Positions 25,529 to 39,000 of a DNA stretch of 64,000 nucleotides are shown piece after piece (the stretch's first letter is position 1; every line of letters begins with the position of its first letter). The notes beneath the pieces are model-generated. The model did no database searches. It worked only from the letters and a program-made list of their open reading frames with translations, and was not told the DNA's origin. The DNA is taken from positions 62,001 through 126,000 of the forward strand of contig JAQGDQ010000041.1 of the NCBI GenBank assembly GCA_030141605.1, read 5' to 3'. A program made the translations under genes and the position numbers. The stretch is from Tubiluchus corallicola (Eukaryota > Priapulida > Priapulimorpha > Priapulimorphida > Tubiluchidae).

Positions 25529-26283
25529 AAAGTTCATCTGCGAAAATGAATAAAAGGTTATGTATTTATTAAATAGCGCAGCAATCTCCGAGAGACCCAA
25601 CTCCGTTAATATTTTATTTACGTAATACTAACAGTAATCTAATGGTAAGTGTTAAACGTGGGCGCCGGTGGTGATGTGTAAAGTTGCATAAGACATAACT
25701 GCGTAGGAGGAAGCCAAACGTGTCACAATTGACATTGAATTACGTTCTTTTAGCTCATCCAGTAATCGAAGAATAGCGACAAAACTAAAATTGATGACGA
25801 CGATGATAGTGAACGTGCCACTTTCGATCACACAATGAAGATACAGAAATATGGTAATGGATAAAGTTTATTGCCAACGTCACCTTGCTGATAATTTGTA
25901 ACTTAGATACAGTCACACTGACATTTAAATGACTGAAACGCATCATTTTCTTAGAATACATAGAGCCACTTGTAAGCCTCCATTTGTTGTAAAACTTCCT
26001 TTCATTGGGTAGTGCATTACATTGATTCTGTGTTTTTATTATTAGCTTACAGATGTTTTGTACATTCACTTTAATTGGAGGACGCGGCAGACAATCGCCA
26101 GCAAGTAGGTGGACAGATAAATAGACAAGAGGCTGACAAACGACAGACATTATATAGAAATTTCTGACGGTCTTTTGTTATTGTGGTAGACTATTGCGCA
26201 TGTGCAAGGTATTCATTCATGATATACACGCTTAATGAACTTTGTCGAAAGTTCCTCTACGAAAATGAATAAAAGGTTATGTA
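25529..26283. repeat. Pair of about 36-bp direct repeats 719 bp apart
   Basis: Copies at 25529-25564 and 26248-26283 share AAAGTTC, then CGAAAATGAATAAAAGGTTA and TGTA, differing at only a few bases. The DNA between them has no coding sign. The copies could bound a small mobile element or be two copies of a dispersed repeat. Confidence 0.6.
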
Positions 26284-26830
26284 ATCCTACACGAAAAGTT
26301 GTGGCTTCTGTGTTGACGTCAGTGGCATATGCGATGCGCACAATGCAGAAAAATAATCGGCTTTGTATATGTATATAAATGTGTGCTTCTGGCGGAATTA
26401 AAAGTTTAACGAATTCTGTTTTTGCACAGAGACGATCCTATTAGACAAAGAGAGTTGATGTTTTAATAAAAATAACCATCTTGTGTAACTGAAACAGTTT
26501 CGTCTATGGTTAAAAAAGCGTTGTATTACGAGTGTAGTGTGGCCTAGCATAATGCTTACAACTGCTTTGCACGGTTCTAGTGACACTCTTTTGGTGGTTT
26601 GTATTAGTAAGTATAACATCATATAAGTGAGAAATGTTTTAGTAAAAACTTACTTAAAAGTAGAAAAAAAAGAATTCTTTTGAAGTAGAAATAAACATAT
26701 ATAGATGAAACAACATAATATGTAAATCAATTTTATACATAGTTTGTTGGTGGGAATATTTTAGCTTGGCATACATTATAATGCTTATTATGACGCATTA
26801 TTAGCACATGTTTATAATAAACATAAACCC

Positions 26831-26870
26831 GCTTCCTGGTTGCAGTCTTGGGTTCGAATCCCGCGGTTAC
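26831..26870 (+). pseudogene. tRNA-like 3' half (SINE or tRNA pseudogene fragment)
   Basis: GGTTCGAATCC at 26851-26861 is an exact polymerase III B-box/T-arm core with a closing GGG/CCC stem, preceded by an anticodon-arm-like GCTTCCTGGTTGCAG. No A box or acceptor-stem partner fits upstream, so this is not a complete tRNA gene. It is probably a decayed tRNA or tRNA-derived SINE head. Confidence 0.45.
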
Positions 26871-27692
26871 AAATACCAGAATGTATAATGATATTTAAAA
26901 ATCCATGGGTTGCTGTCTAGTTTATCACTTTCCTAACTGGTTTGACAACTTTTTCTTAAAGTCACAGATTCATTTTCATTTGTTTCTGTCCCGCTCTGTT
27001 CCATGACTGTGGCCAGTGATTTTATTCTTATGTGTTTCTTCTTTGTGTTTTTTATTTGCTGTCTTTCTATATTTCTGCCACGTAATTGTATCCTTTTTAG
27101 TGTGTTATCTTTATATATATCAATAATATAAATAAAAACACTCCCCAAAAATTAGTGTTGATGATTTCTAAAATTAAAAAATGATGTTTAAAATTTTTTC
27201 TGTCCTTTGTCTTCCACCTAAAGGTAAACTGCAGTGACAGATTGCAACGTCGTATCTTTCTTTCTTGTTCCTTGTTTATTGATTATGTTTTTAATTGATT
27301 CTTTGTGATTTTTAACTATTGAGTAGGATGTTAGAATATTAGGATAGTTTCAAACTTAACATGAGACGACCGCTCCTATAGAGAGATAAAATACATTTTA
27401 GAAAATAGCTCCACAATTTAAGCATTTAAGCAGTTTCTTAGAAAAAAAAATTTTAGTAACGTGAACGTACAGTAATTTGTAACCGGCTCTTTATCTATAT
27501 GAAAGCCCAAACTACTATCTTGTTAAAAATCAATACGATATTGGTGTAAAACAGTGAAGTGATTATTATTTTCAACTAGTATTAGGGAGCGTGAGAAGTA
27601 CAAAGTGGCTATCTGAATGAGTGCTATCCTGAAACAGATACTAAGGCGCCATCCACATATAAGGATATCAAGTTTTCGCCCGATTTCGAGGA

Positions 27693-27956
27693 CCTACCTA
27701 CCTTGCGTTATAATGGCGTTATCATATGCCCCACCACTTACCTAGCCTTATATTGATATCGATGTCACACCGAATTACCTTTTTGTACATTTTATTCCTC
27801 CTCCTTCAAGGAAAGGCAACAACATCACTTGTGCTAATTAACGGGAAACTTGTAGCGTCGTTTGCTGCTTGCACGCACGTGTGAAAAAAGCGTTAAGTCA
27901 GATAACGATGTCATGACTAAATCACCTACCTACCTTGCGTTATAATGGTGTTATCA
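27693..27956. repeat. Pair of 32-bp direct repeats 232 bp apart
   Basis: Copies at 27693-27724 and 27925-27956 share CCTACCTACCTTGCGTTATA, then ATGG, one C/T difference, and GTTATCA. The function is unknown; they may bound a short repeat unit. Confidence 0.65.
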
Positions 27957-30003
27957 CGCCTGCTCCCACCCACCACACATCACGAATGAACGAAAAATCA
28001 AACAGAAAGAGGCAAAATGAATAAATGAACGCGTGGACAAACAAATGAAGAAACAAAGGCTAATAAATAAATAAATAAATAAATAAATCATAAACAAACT
28101 TAAACGAAAATGTGCGCGAAGGATTGAATCAGAATCAGTGACCGAGCAACGGACTGACCGACTGTAGAGTGAACAAACAATCAAATAAACAAATTAAGAG
28201 CTTTAAAACAACGTACGTATCAAAATCTTCAAGTCTACATAATGATATGTGTAACGATCTAGAAATTCTTTGATTAAATTTAGCCTGCTCCGCCAAGTAA
28301 GGGTATTTGTCTCTTTGTCAGTTTTGTCTATCCAACAAACTGACCTCAACACAGTTGAGCAATTACTGAAAACAATCCATCACTGTTTAGCAAGAGATTA
28401 TCTTCAGCTGCTGCTATTCTCTGGTAAACAACAAACAGTAATCGTGTCCATTTACAATGAACGATTTGTTTCCCATTTTGTTACTTTGAAAACACGCTGC
28501 ATTTAAACACCCTGAAAGCTCATCTATAATAAAAATAATTACGATTTAACACGTCATATTTCGCAACGATCGTCTTCTTATGAAGTGTGCAAAGTTTATG
28601 CTAATTACAATAAATCATGCTGCTTCTCTTCTACCACGCGTTGATTCTTTTCCATTCTTCCTACTAAATTAGAAATTATGGTCTATATCGAAGCAAACAA
28701 ACCTGCAGTGTTTTTTAATTACAGAATTACATATTTTAAGTTTAAACCGCTATATTAATGATGAATAGAAACTAGATGAATGGTAATAAGGATATATAAG
28801 TTTGCCCTCTCCCTCGATCTTCTTACTAATCAAAGAGAAAGTTAAAGCACACTGTAAGTGTCAAGTTTGTGTTAATGTCTAACATTTTTAAAGGGCATTC
28901 AACTGTTTATTCGCGAATTAAAGGTGACAGGAGGGCACTCTCATATATTTAGCACCTTGTTTTATCGACTTTCATCAACTTTTTAAATGCGGTTTGTCGA
29001 CAAAACGGTCTATCCTTTTTATAATACAAGATTGCGTAGTTTTTACTTGTACGGCTGAATATGTTGAATTAAATAACAATTGTAAATAGCAAATGAAAAT
29101 GGAACGAATTACAAGTGTAAGACTAACTACATTTATGAAATTTTACCTAAAGATAAAAACCACATTGTTACGGTATTTTAACATAGTCAAAGGCGTCAGC
29201 TCTCGGATTGTTTGGGCTGTCAATGCAACAGTGCTTTGCAAATCAGCCAATTCTCTTAAAGACGCTGGTGTGAGGAGTCGAGCTTATCCAACGAGCGACA
29301 AGAAGTCAGAGCCTGTGCCAGGAAGTGCGGGGCCAAATTAGAAAATTGCTACTAGGGCCCTCTACTCTACAAAAGCTCAAGATTGACGTTTTACGCTTGA
29401 ATGACCACATGAAAGCTTTAATGTTTTACTAAAGATCGAGATAATTTCTAGCAATTTCAAAGTAAATGGTTGTAATTTCGTTTTCTATAGTAGCATCGCC
29501 AAATTATTTAGTCTCTCTTGTGAAATTATTGACCGTAAGTATGTTTTAATCCCTGCTGAGAGTTTATTAAAATCCAACGACGATCTCACTAATTCATGTA
29601 GGACTCGCCAATTATTTTTTAAAAGATTTGAAATTACAAAACAAATAAACAAACGATCAGCAAAAAGACATCGAAACATAGAGATATACAAGGGCAGACA
29701 GAATAGTTTGATTGGCTTCACAGTATTAAGAAACTTCGTGCTCACTGGACACTGGCACTCCTCCGCTCGAGCGTGTGTGTGGGGCCCCCCTCTCCAGCAG
29801 GTCGTCAAAGTGATGTACTGACGGCCGTTAGTTTTGTGCATTTTAATGACAAGTTAAGCATTGCCCAGATCGGATAAAGATCGCCTGATAAAGGTAATTC
29901 TGTAATTAAAAATACTGCAGGTTTGTTTGAATCCGCTCAATTCTCAATTCTCGAGTACTGTCCGCAGGATTCAACACAAAGTCCCAGTGCGCGATCCAGC
30001 AAA

Positions 30004-33000
30004 ATGACAGTTAATATGGGTACAGCGGTGCGCGATAAGCAACAAACATTTCCTCTTTGTAAGACGCAAGACATCTAATAATGTTCATTATGTAACAAAA
30101 ATGGTGCATTATGTAACAAATCACAAAATTCGTCATATCACAAATTTTGCGTCATTATGGGACAGCTATTATGAACAATTTTTGCATTTCAATATGTAGT
30201 AACCATTATGCAACAAAAATTGTGTATTATGTATCAGGCTAATGTTCTTTTTGTTCTGCGATTGGGTGTTGTTACAATCTAGATTGTGTCTAATTATTGG
30301 GCTGGGCCACTTTCACACCAACGTTTCCTAAAAATAGTTAAACTTCACTTTTCACGAATCAATGATTTGAGGCTACGTATGTACACAACCTAAATCTGCA
30401 AAGCCGATCACTAATTTTTCGCGATAAAAATTCAAAAGAAATTTTTACCTTGTTTGTGATAATAATGAAACGGATAACGTCATCGATTACCAGTTACAGT
30501 AACTGTTAACCTCAAAACAGCTTCTATTTTATCGAAATTTCAGATTTGTTTGTTGTTGCTGTCGCTGAGTTATCATCATCAGCGTCACTATCAAAAGAGG
30601 AACAAGCGGATGTCCTATCAGCGCACAATTTCTACAGGAGAACCTTTGTCAGTCTAAAAGAAAATTCCCGCCGTGGCGTAGCAAATATGAATAAGCTGGT
30701 AAGAAATGGAGTACGAAACGTTCACAAAGTTTTTCTTTGTCTTGTGGCTAAATATTTCGATGTTAAGCCATTAAACGTAGTTTCGTGTAAGCTGCAGGCT
30801 CTCTCTTCTCTCGTTCTCTCTCTTTCTCTCGTACTCTTTCTCTCTCTCTCTGGCTCTTGTTTTTTGTTCTCAGCAGTGCAAATTTCCAACCAGCAGTGCA
30901 ACGTTTCTATAATGCAATAAAAATTCTCTTAATTTTATTCAAGAGGAATATTTCTATTCTGAAGCGCAGATTTTTTGTTCAAAAAACTAAAAACTTTCAT
31001 TCCAAACTCACACTTACTATTATTAAAAAAAAATTTTAAAATGTGAAAGCTTTTATAAAAAATAAAGTTAGATTACGTTTTACTAATAACTTTCTAGTAC
31101 AAAGCACAAAGCCTATATTCAAAAGCAAAGTTTTCCTTCAAAATAGCAAAATTTTGGTCCCAGAACGCGGAATTTGCATTTAAAAGCGCAAAGTTGCTTT
31201 TCAAAGCTGAAAATATTAACATAGAACTGTGTCAAAAGAGCAAAATTATAATTTTAACCGGAAAAGCTTATATTCAAACGTTTCGTTTTAAAGGTTTCTT
31301 TTCTAGAGTGCAAAACTTCTACTTAAAAGACCAATGTCTCTATTAAATGTTTACGAAAAGCTATGAATACAGTACGTGTACTTTTGTACTATTAGGCCTA
31401 CTACCCGTAATCATGCCTGTGCATCTGCTAAACTTCTCGATTGATTCATAAGTTCAGAACTGAAACGTCTAATATGACGTGACAGACCTCACGCGAGCTG
31501 AATGAATGTATAATCACTAATTACTGACTACACGTATTTTGACATTCATCAAGCCAATTTCAAAGTAAGGTTATGGGAGGGACCAATGTACATGTCCTTT
31601 TTGATGAGAATGATAACAGAGCACTGCCTGTTAAAAGTAATGAAAAGCATTTGCATTACACTTATTATCCTATAACACACCTCGTTATCCATAATCTCTA
31701 CAGATAATAATGTGTCATCCGGGTATAGGCCTATTACTGGGTGTTATATTACAGGTGAGAGTGATTGTATGTCACTGCCAGTGCACACTATTCCACTATT
31801 AATAGAAATACTTCAATAGTAACACCTGTTCCAGTACCTATAGTATATAAACGCAGAAGTTCAATTTATAATAACTTTACTAAAACATGAGTTTAACAAA
31901 ATACAAGCCAGAGTTTGTGTTTTCACAAGCACATACATCAAATATGCTTTATTAAATTTTCAGAAATTCAAAAGACCTTTCGCAAACATGTCTACAATCT
32001 TGTTAGGACATTGACGAGCATGAACTTAAACAGTTTATAAAGGACTAACTTGGTTTTAGTGAGCTAAATTTGAAAACAATACTATTATTAACTTTAAAAT
32101 TATTAAAAGTTAAAAACAATTCGCCGTAGGCAAAATCATTTGAATTGCAAAAAGCACAAAGAGGTTGGTTATAGTATACGAGGAGTAAAACATAAATAGT
32201 GATAGCACTATTATGTATGTGAGCCAATTGTCTTACGACGTTGTTTGCTCTCTACTGAAACATCGAACTACGTGGAATATTTGAGCATTATTGAGATTAA
32301 TGGGATTTATTATATCATGTCATGTGAGCAGTTTTGGCAGGACTTTATTAGTTGTAATTGTTATGTTATTATTGTATATATGTACTGATACACCGTAATT
32401 TGTGCATCTACATCACAAGAATACTGCACAATATTCAATTTTTTCGTATTATTAGTTTTGCAGAGATAGCTTTTTGGTTAAAGTACACTATACTTGAAAC
32501 AACGTATATTAATTTTTAGGGTTGGGACCAAAAATTAGCTAGGGAAGCTGAAAAACTGGCAACTTGCCAAATCATCAGCGGCTTCCATCCATTAGATGCC
32601 GGCACGCGACAAATGAGGTTTCCAGGCACATCAAAAATGAGCGTATCAATAGGACCCTCAAAGAAAAACCGTCGCCATATTAAGTTGTTGATTCGACGAT
32701 GGTTTGAGCAAAAGCGATTCTTCAACATCGCAGCGAATACATGTGATGATGGTCACGAGCAGGACTGCCAAAATTTTAAAAATGTACGTTACGTTTTCTT
32801 GCTTTTTAGTGAGTACTTTTGACATCGCTTCCTGCTTATTAGTGCTCTTCCACTAAAGTGCCATATCAAACTTTCACATCGCAACATCATTACAACTGCT
32901 TGATTCTAAGTGGCACAAGTTAGCATTAACAATTGGTAAATCTATTAACTGAATAATTTTTCTTTGGTTATTTTTGGTTATTTGTTTGCGAAGCAGCCTG

Positions 33001-36000
33001 TAAAAAGGTCTATTTCGTCTTGACGTTGTCGTTGTTCTCCTTCTCGTTCTTATAAATTGGGTTTTTGCTACTGTAACCAGATTTTTGAACTAACAGGAGA
33101 ACTTTTGCCACTCACCTTTAGCTTAATAATTCCCTTATAGATCAATGCAAAGTTTATGAACTAATCAAGTTTAATTAATAATTAATCAAATTAGAAAAAT
33201 AATACCATGAGTCTTAGAGCAGAAAAATGGGGAGATTTTTCACGTGTTGTTCTGTTTTAAAGTACGGTAAAAGTGTGCATTTCAACATCGATAATAATGA
33301 CAAAGTGTTTCTAATCACTAAACAAGTTTAAAAACTTAATTAACGGCCAGGAACGCAGAAACGATGACGTCATAACTGAACATAATTTTTAATAACAGAA
33401 ACAGCAGATGTTTGCGAAAGCGAAAACGAAATACCGTACAACATTGGCTGTGATACACAAAGACTGTTCAATTTTTTGTTTAAAAATGCAAATTCCAAGC
33501 TATGATACGTTTTACCACAAATCCGGTATACGGTTCCTGGTATCCAGGCGCTGTAGCATCTATCTAGCGAATGGCGAAATGCATGTAATAATGTGCGAAC
33601 GTAAAACCAAATTTCCGCGTTTTTAATAATTTCTAAACTAATAATTCTTTCGCTAAGTCACTCTTAAAAACAATTATAATCTCTTTCAATTTGTACAGTA
33701 GATTATTTTGAACAGTACTTTAAAATTGGGTCCTGTTTCCCTTTAGCTTCCTTCTATGCTTTCCACTACACCAGTATTGCCTTAAAGAGGTGAAAGCCAA
33801 CATCACAATAATCTTTTCATAGTAAACGTTTTTAAAATAGTTATTGATGTGTTATATTATTTCACCCAGTTTTTCGAGAAAGTGGTGAACTTCAAACCTC
33901 TGACCTGCGTGGTGTTAGTTATTGACTCCATTTTCTAACAACGCTGAAGACTGATACACAATAAGCATGCATTCTTTGTTTTTAATTACTTGCGGAATTT
34001 TCAATTATCTAAGAGTATGTCAACTGATGCTATGACAACCGACACTCAGTAGCGCTATACTGCAGCTGAATATAAGCTTGCAAACTAGATTATCATAGTA
34101 GAGTATATCTTTTAAAATCGACATGAACAAGTGATTACAAATGGACAAAAATGCAGATGGCTTCCTATATTAAAATAATTCATGCATGGTCCACATAGTA
34201 ATTATATTAGCACACTACGTCATCGTACATCGTCTATATAAGCATCTGATTATACCACACATATCTACTCTTTGTAATTAATACTTTTGTTAATTCATTT
34301 TAGTTGATATCTGCCTCCACGACAAGAGTAGGTTGTGGCATGATCAAGCAGTGCTCAGCCAGAAATGCGGTCACATCATATTACAAGAGTGTCTTGGTGT
34401 GTCTTTATAAGCCAGGGTAAAATGATTTTAATTCACGGTAACGTAGAGAACATGTTAAAGAGCCCTTTGCCAATAAACTTTAAATTAGGTACATATAAAA
34501 TTTGCACGCTTGGTGTATTCCACTAACTTCATTGTTCGACAGATTTTATGGGCAGTGGACACATTGTTTTGCAAGTCATCAGCCTTAATCATTGTTATTT
34601 TGACCCACTCATCCTTAATCAAAATCTAAAGCATTATAACCAGCAACCCTAAATCTATAACTATTTTAACAAATATTACAAAAAACAGAGTATTGCTGGG
34701 TTTGTGAAAATATTGTTTTTAGGTCGCTCCAATCCTTTAATATTTTTCCATTGTTCCCTAAAGAAAAATCTAAAGAGTTACAACTAGTAGCCTTAGATCT
34801 ACAACTAATTTAACAAATATTTCAGACAATAATGGATTACTTGCTTCTTGAGCTCATTGCATTTGGGACCAAAGGTCTCTGACATAGGCCTTTGGCTGCT
34901 TGACCCACTGCTTCCTAAACAAGATGTAAAGTATTATAACCAGTAACTTGGACATTATAGTAAATATTACAAATGACATATTTATTATAATATCAGCAAT
35001 AACTATATTTTGTCATTTAATTATTTCCTTCACGCGTGCCGGACAGTTTCATGTAAAAGGTATTTCACGTCACGGAGTGAGGAGCTGGTTAATAGGCTGA
35101 GGAGCCAGAGATTATGAATCAAAGGGGACTGACGCAATGTAGAACAAATACCATCAAAGAGCCTAATAATTACGTTTCCGATTTCTTAGGTTTCAAACTT
35201 CTACAAAACTATTTGAAACCGGAGCTCCATGTACAAAATGTTCAGGAGAACAAACTTTCTGTGAAAAAGGACTATGTGGTGAGCATTTGTAAGCCCGTTT
35301 TTAATCAATTTATAATTGTGCAAGCTGGGATCCAATACTGAACACCAGAATTTTCTTAACGTAGAACGTTGCGGCGGGTCCGGAACATATCGGCGTGCAT
35401 ACATCATCCTTTGGTGCACTATGACAAATGAAACTGTCTGGACTTGGTTTTTGAGTTTAATTGAAGAGCCTCCTGAAACAAGGGTCCATATTTGGTGACT
35501 TCCAGACCAGTAGGACATAAGCATTTACTAACTTCTTCTTATATTTCTGTGTATAGAAAATGCCAAGTCCGCCTAAAAAGCATGCAAAATATAAATATGT
35601 CACAGGACTACCGAAAAACCTGCAACTGGTCAAATTTCATAGAGACGCCAAATTTTACAGTCATTATATAACCTTCTAATATTCATATAATCATATAATA
35701 TTCTGATTAAAAGTCGGTAAGAATACAGAGGATGCTCATTAATAGTAGTGACTGCAAAAGGCTGTTTTTCAAAAAGTGACTTATATGAGGGCTTTGGCTT
35801 TCTAGTCAGCTAAGCTATCTATGTCCACAAAATTTTCGTTTTTTTCTTTTGCTACTTAAGACGACATCCAGGTCTCATGTGACTTGGTCCGCTTGTTCCA
35901 ACAGGTTCTTTAATTACAAATTATGATTTATCAGTAACGTAGAACTTATTGCATAGTTTTGTAAACGCCGCCTTACTGACAAAAGCGTTACCCTATATCT

Positions 36001-39000
36001 GTTAATGCTAATTAAAACTCGTAGATTTTTTCCAAGATATTTTCAAATAACGTTACGTTAATTTTTGTCCATCAACATAACATTTATTCACTGCTATTTC
36101 CTGTGCTACGAACTATATTTTTTCTGCAAAGATCTTATTACGGATCTTATGTCGATTGTTTCTCAAGTTTGAAATGCCACGTATGGCTCTTAACAGTTGC
36201 GGATGCATAAAAGTCGATGCAAATCTTGTTTTCTGTTTACGCAAATAGCTTTGCTAAATTTCATGGGCAGAAAAATGACGAATGGTAAAAATCTTGTTCG
36301 TTGCATGTTTATAGCAGATATAGTTATAAAATAAATGTAAATGCCATTTATGTAAGGTAATTTCCAGTAATCTTGTTTATTTTTCTGTCTATTTTCAGTT
36401 GCCTGTTCACATTTTACCGATAAAAAGTGTGGTAAGTACATAGAGCAAACGTTAATTCATTTTTAAGAAATTACCTACAAATTTAAAGCAAAAGCGGCGC
36501 ATAATCGAAATGTCGTGATACGGATTCAGCAGGTTACAAGTAATGTAGGTTTTTATAGCGAATTTGTAGATTTATTGTGAATTATAGGTGAATTAGCGAA
36601 TTAATAACTTTGTTCTGAATGAACGTATAATACGTGTAAATGTGACGTCACACTTCCTATTGTAGATTGTCGCAAAACCTGCACGAAACTTGGAGTTGGA
36701 TTTGGCTTGTTGGACATGTCTACTTGTACTTGTACTTGTTTGTTTGGAATGGGACCTAACTGTAATGGTAAGTAAAATAAGTGGTAAATTAAATGATACT
36801 GTAGGTAAATAAATGGATACCATTTATCACTGAATATACTTCACGCGTGTTGAGTAGTTACATAGTTAGGATAGCAGTTGACCTAACTAACGTTTTTACT
36901 GAGTTTTTCGTAGGCTAGTTTCAGTTACATCGGGCAGAGCAGAAAAAAAAACGTACAGAAATTTATACTACAATAACATTAGTAACCAGCAGCCTACAAA
37001 GTTGTAATTTCAAAACTTGACATTACAATACATTAACTTTCAGCTGTGAAAGTTACAAGTTTATAGGTTTAGCAGTTTTTCAGTTTTATACGAGAAACTT
37101 TTGCATATTAATTTTAAATGCTGAAACAATGTCACCTAATCATCAATAATTGAGAAGCACGTTGACGTATAAAGCACTCAATGCATTGCAGTAAAATACG
37201 AAAAAATCAACCAATTTATGTCATATTCTTAACCACTGAAAATTAAGCATAAGTAAAGATTTGTTATTAAGAAAAAAGTAGACTTAATCCTCTGGAATTC
37301 TTTAAAAGAATGTACGACGACTGCACCGAGTTCTTTGAAGCAGAGGAATTAAAAGCAAAAAAAATGAGTGCTGGGACAAATATCCTATTGATAGCGAGAA
37401 ACTGAGTTAAATGCTGAAAAAAATGCCTTCTTGTAGTTTGCATGGAAAATGATGAACACTTAGAGCACTTGCCGTAAATTATGAGAATAGTGACGCAAAC
37501 TTTTTACAGCATTTATTTTTCTCACTTTTTATACTATAATTTCAGTATCTTTGGAAACATCAAATGGAATGGCCTAATTTTTTTGTTTTTATACGTAAGC
37601 ATCTGTAACATGAGCGTGGTAACTTTCAACCGATTCTATTATTTTCTTTTTATCTTGGAAGATTATCAGATTCAGATAATACACGATTTTTTTGTCATAC
37701 ACGAAAAAATCAAGTATATCGCAAAATAAGTTATTAGTAGTTAGAGAAAGGGTGGCGAAAAACCGTAATGGTTAGCGAAGTTTAGTTAAAGTTATTTAAA
37801 CTTATTACAAGAAAATCTAGCGACGATTTAAGCTGGGATGAAACGAAGAAAATACTGTCAAATTGAAAAATATAATAATGAAAAAATGATAAAGAAAATT
37901 ATCAAACTAGCTTTAAGTGGCAAGACAATATGAAAAAATAAAAAAAATTGAGAAACAAAACAAAAACTGTCAGAAGTGAATAAGCATATAAAGTCAAAAT
38001 AAATAATAATAATAATAATAATAACGGATATAAAATAAGCATACATAGTGAAGTAAGCACTGAAAACATAAACTGTCGAACCAACTGAGCAAAAAAATGA
38101 TCATGTATGTAAATATGAAATAAGCATAAAGTGGAGAAATCAAACTTAAATAACACTATAACATGACATTGTAAACAAATGAAACAGATTGTCTTGTGCA
38201 AGGTATTGTAATTACTAGCAAAAATGAAACAAAATCACAAACAAAACTGCAAGCGACAAATTATAAATATGACTGTTGTTTAAGCCTAGAAAGCAAGATT
38301 TTGGATACTACAAGCATAAACTGCTATAATTTGTGTATAAAATTATAAGAAACTGCAACTTAAATAATTAAGCCGTGAGAAAAACAAAAATTAAGGCAGC
38401 AAAAACAAGAATATAATCATGCTTCAACATGCTATTAATATAGATTGCTTAACAAAAAATGCGCATGCAGGCGAATTTCTTACACTACAGAACACAGGTA
38501 AAAGATTAGCAACCTGATAAAGTCTTATACGGGGAGTAACATGGTCTTCACATTGTTAGGATAGATGTGATCTATTGTTTGTGTAAGTCTAGTGGGTCTT
38601 GTTACTAATGGTGTAAACTGGTTAGCAAATAACATGTTAATATAGTGTGATACAAAAGGCATTGTTTCGCATTATATCAAATTTATATGTATAGATCCGC
38701 AAATATAGCAAGTATAACATTTTAGTTAATATTCGTTAATATATTTTCAAGCATTTAGCATAAAAAAATTTCTAGAAAAATGGAAAATCCAAATTCAGGA
38801 AGGTTGTTAGGGTTAGGGACCATTAAAAGATTCTTTTCACGTATTTCTAAATCTGAACATGACCCTGAGGACAGCTAGTGATATTTACTATCGAATTGCA
38901 TGCTATGGTAAACAACTGGGTCACTTCGTCTGTTCAAATGACGCAAAGCTTACAATATCGTTTAAGGTTGTCAACTGTGAAATTTCTGTTTCGTTAAAAA

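Larger units (their letters stand above)
24568..30003. other. Intergenic region between the CFAP77-like and CAP genes
   Basis: No supported coding exon is seen. The stretch contains two pairs of direct repeats, a tRNA-like 3' half and an (AAAT)n run near 28061-28088, and is otherwise AT-rich. Open frames on either strand are short and show no family motif. Confidence 0.4.

Noticed and set aside
38808-38820. GTTAGGGTTAGGG, telomere-like
   Set aside because: Only two units; chance in this context.
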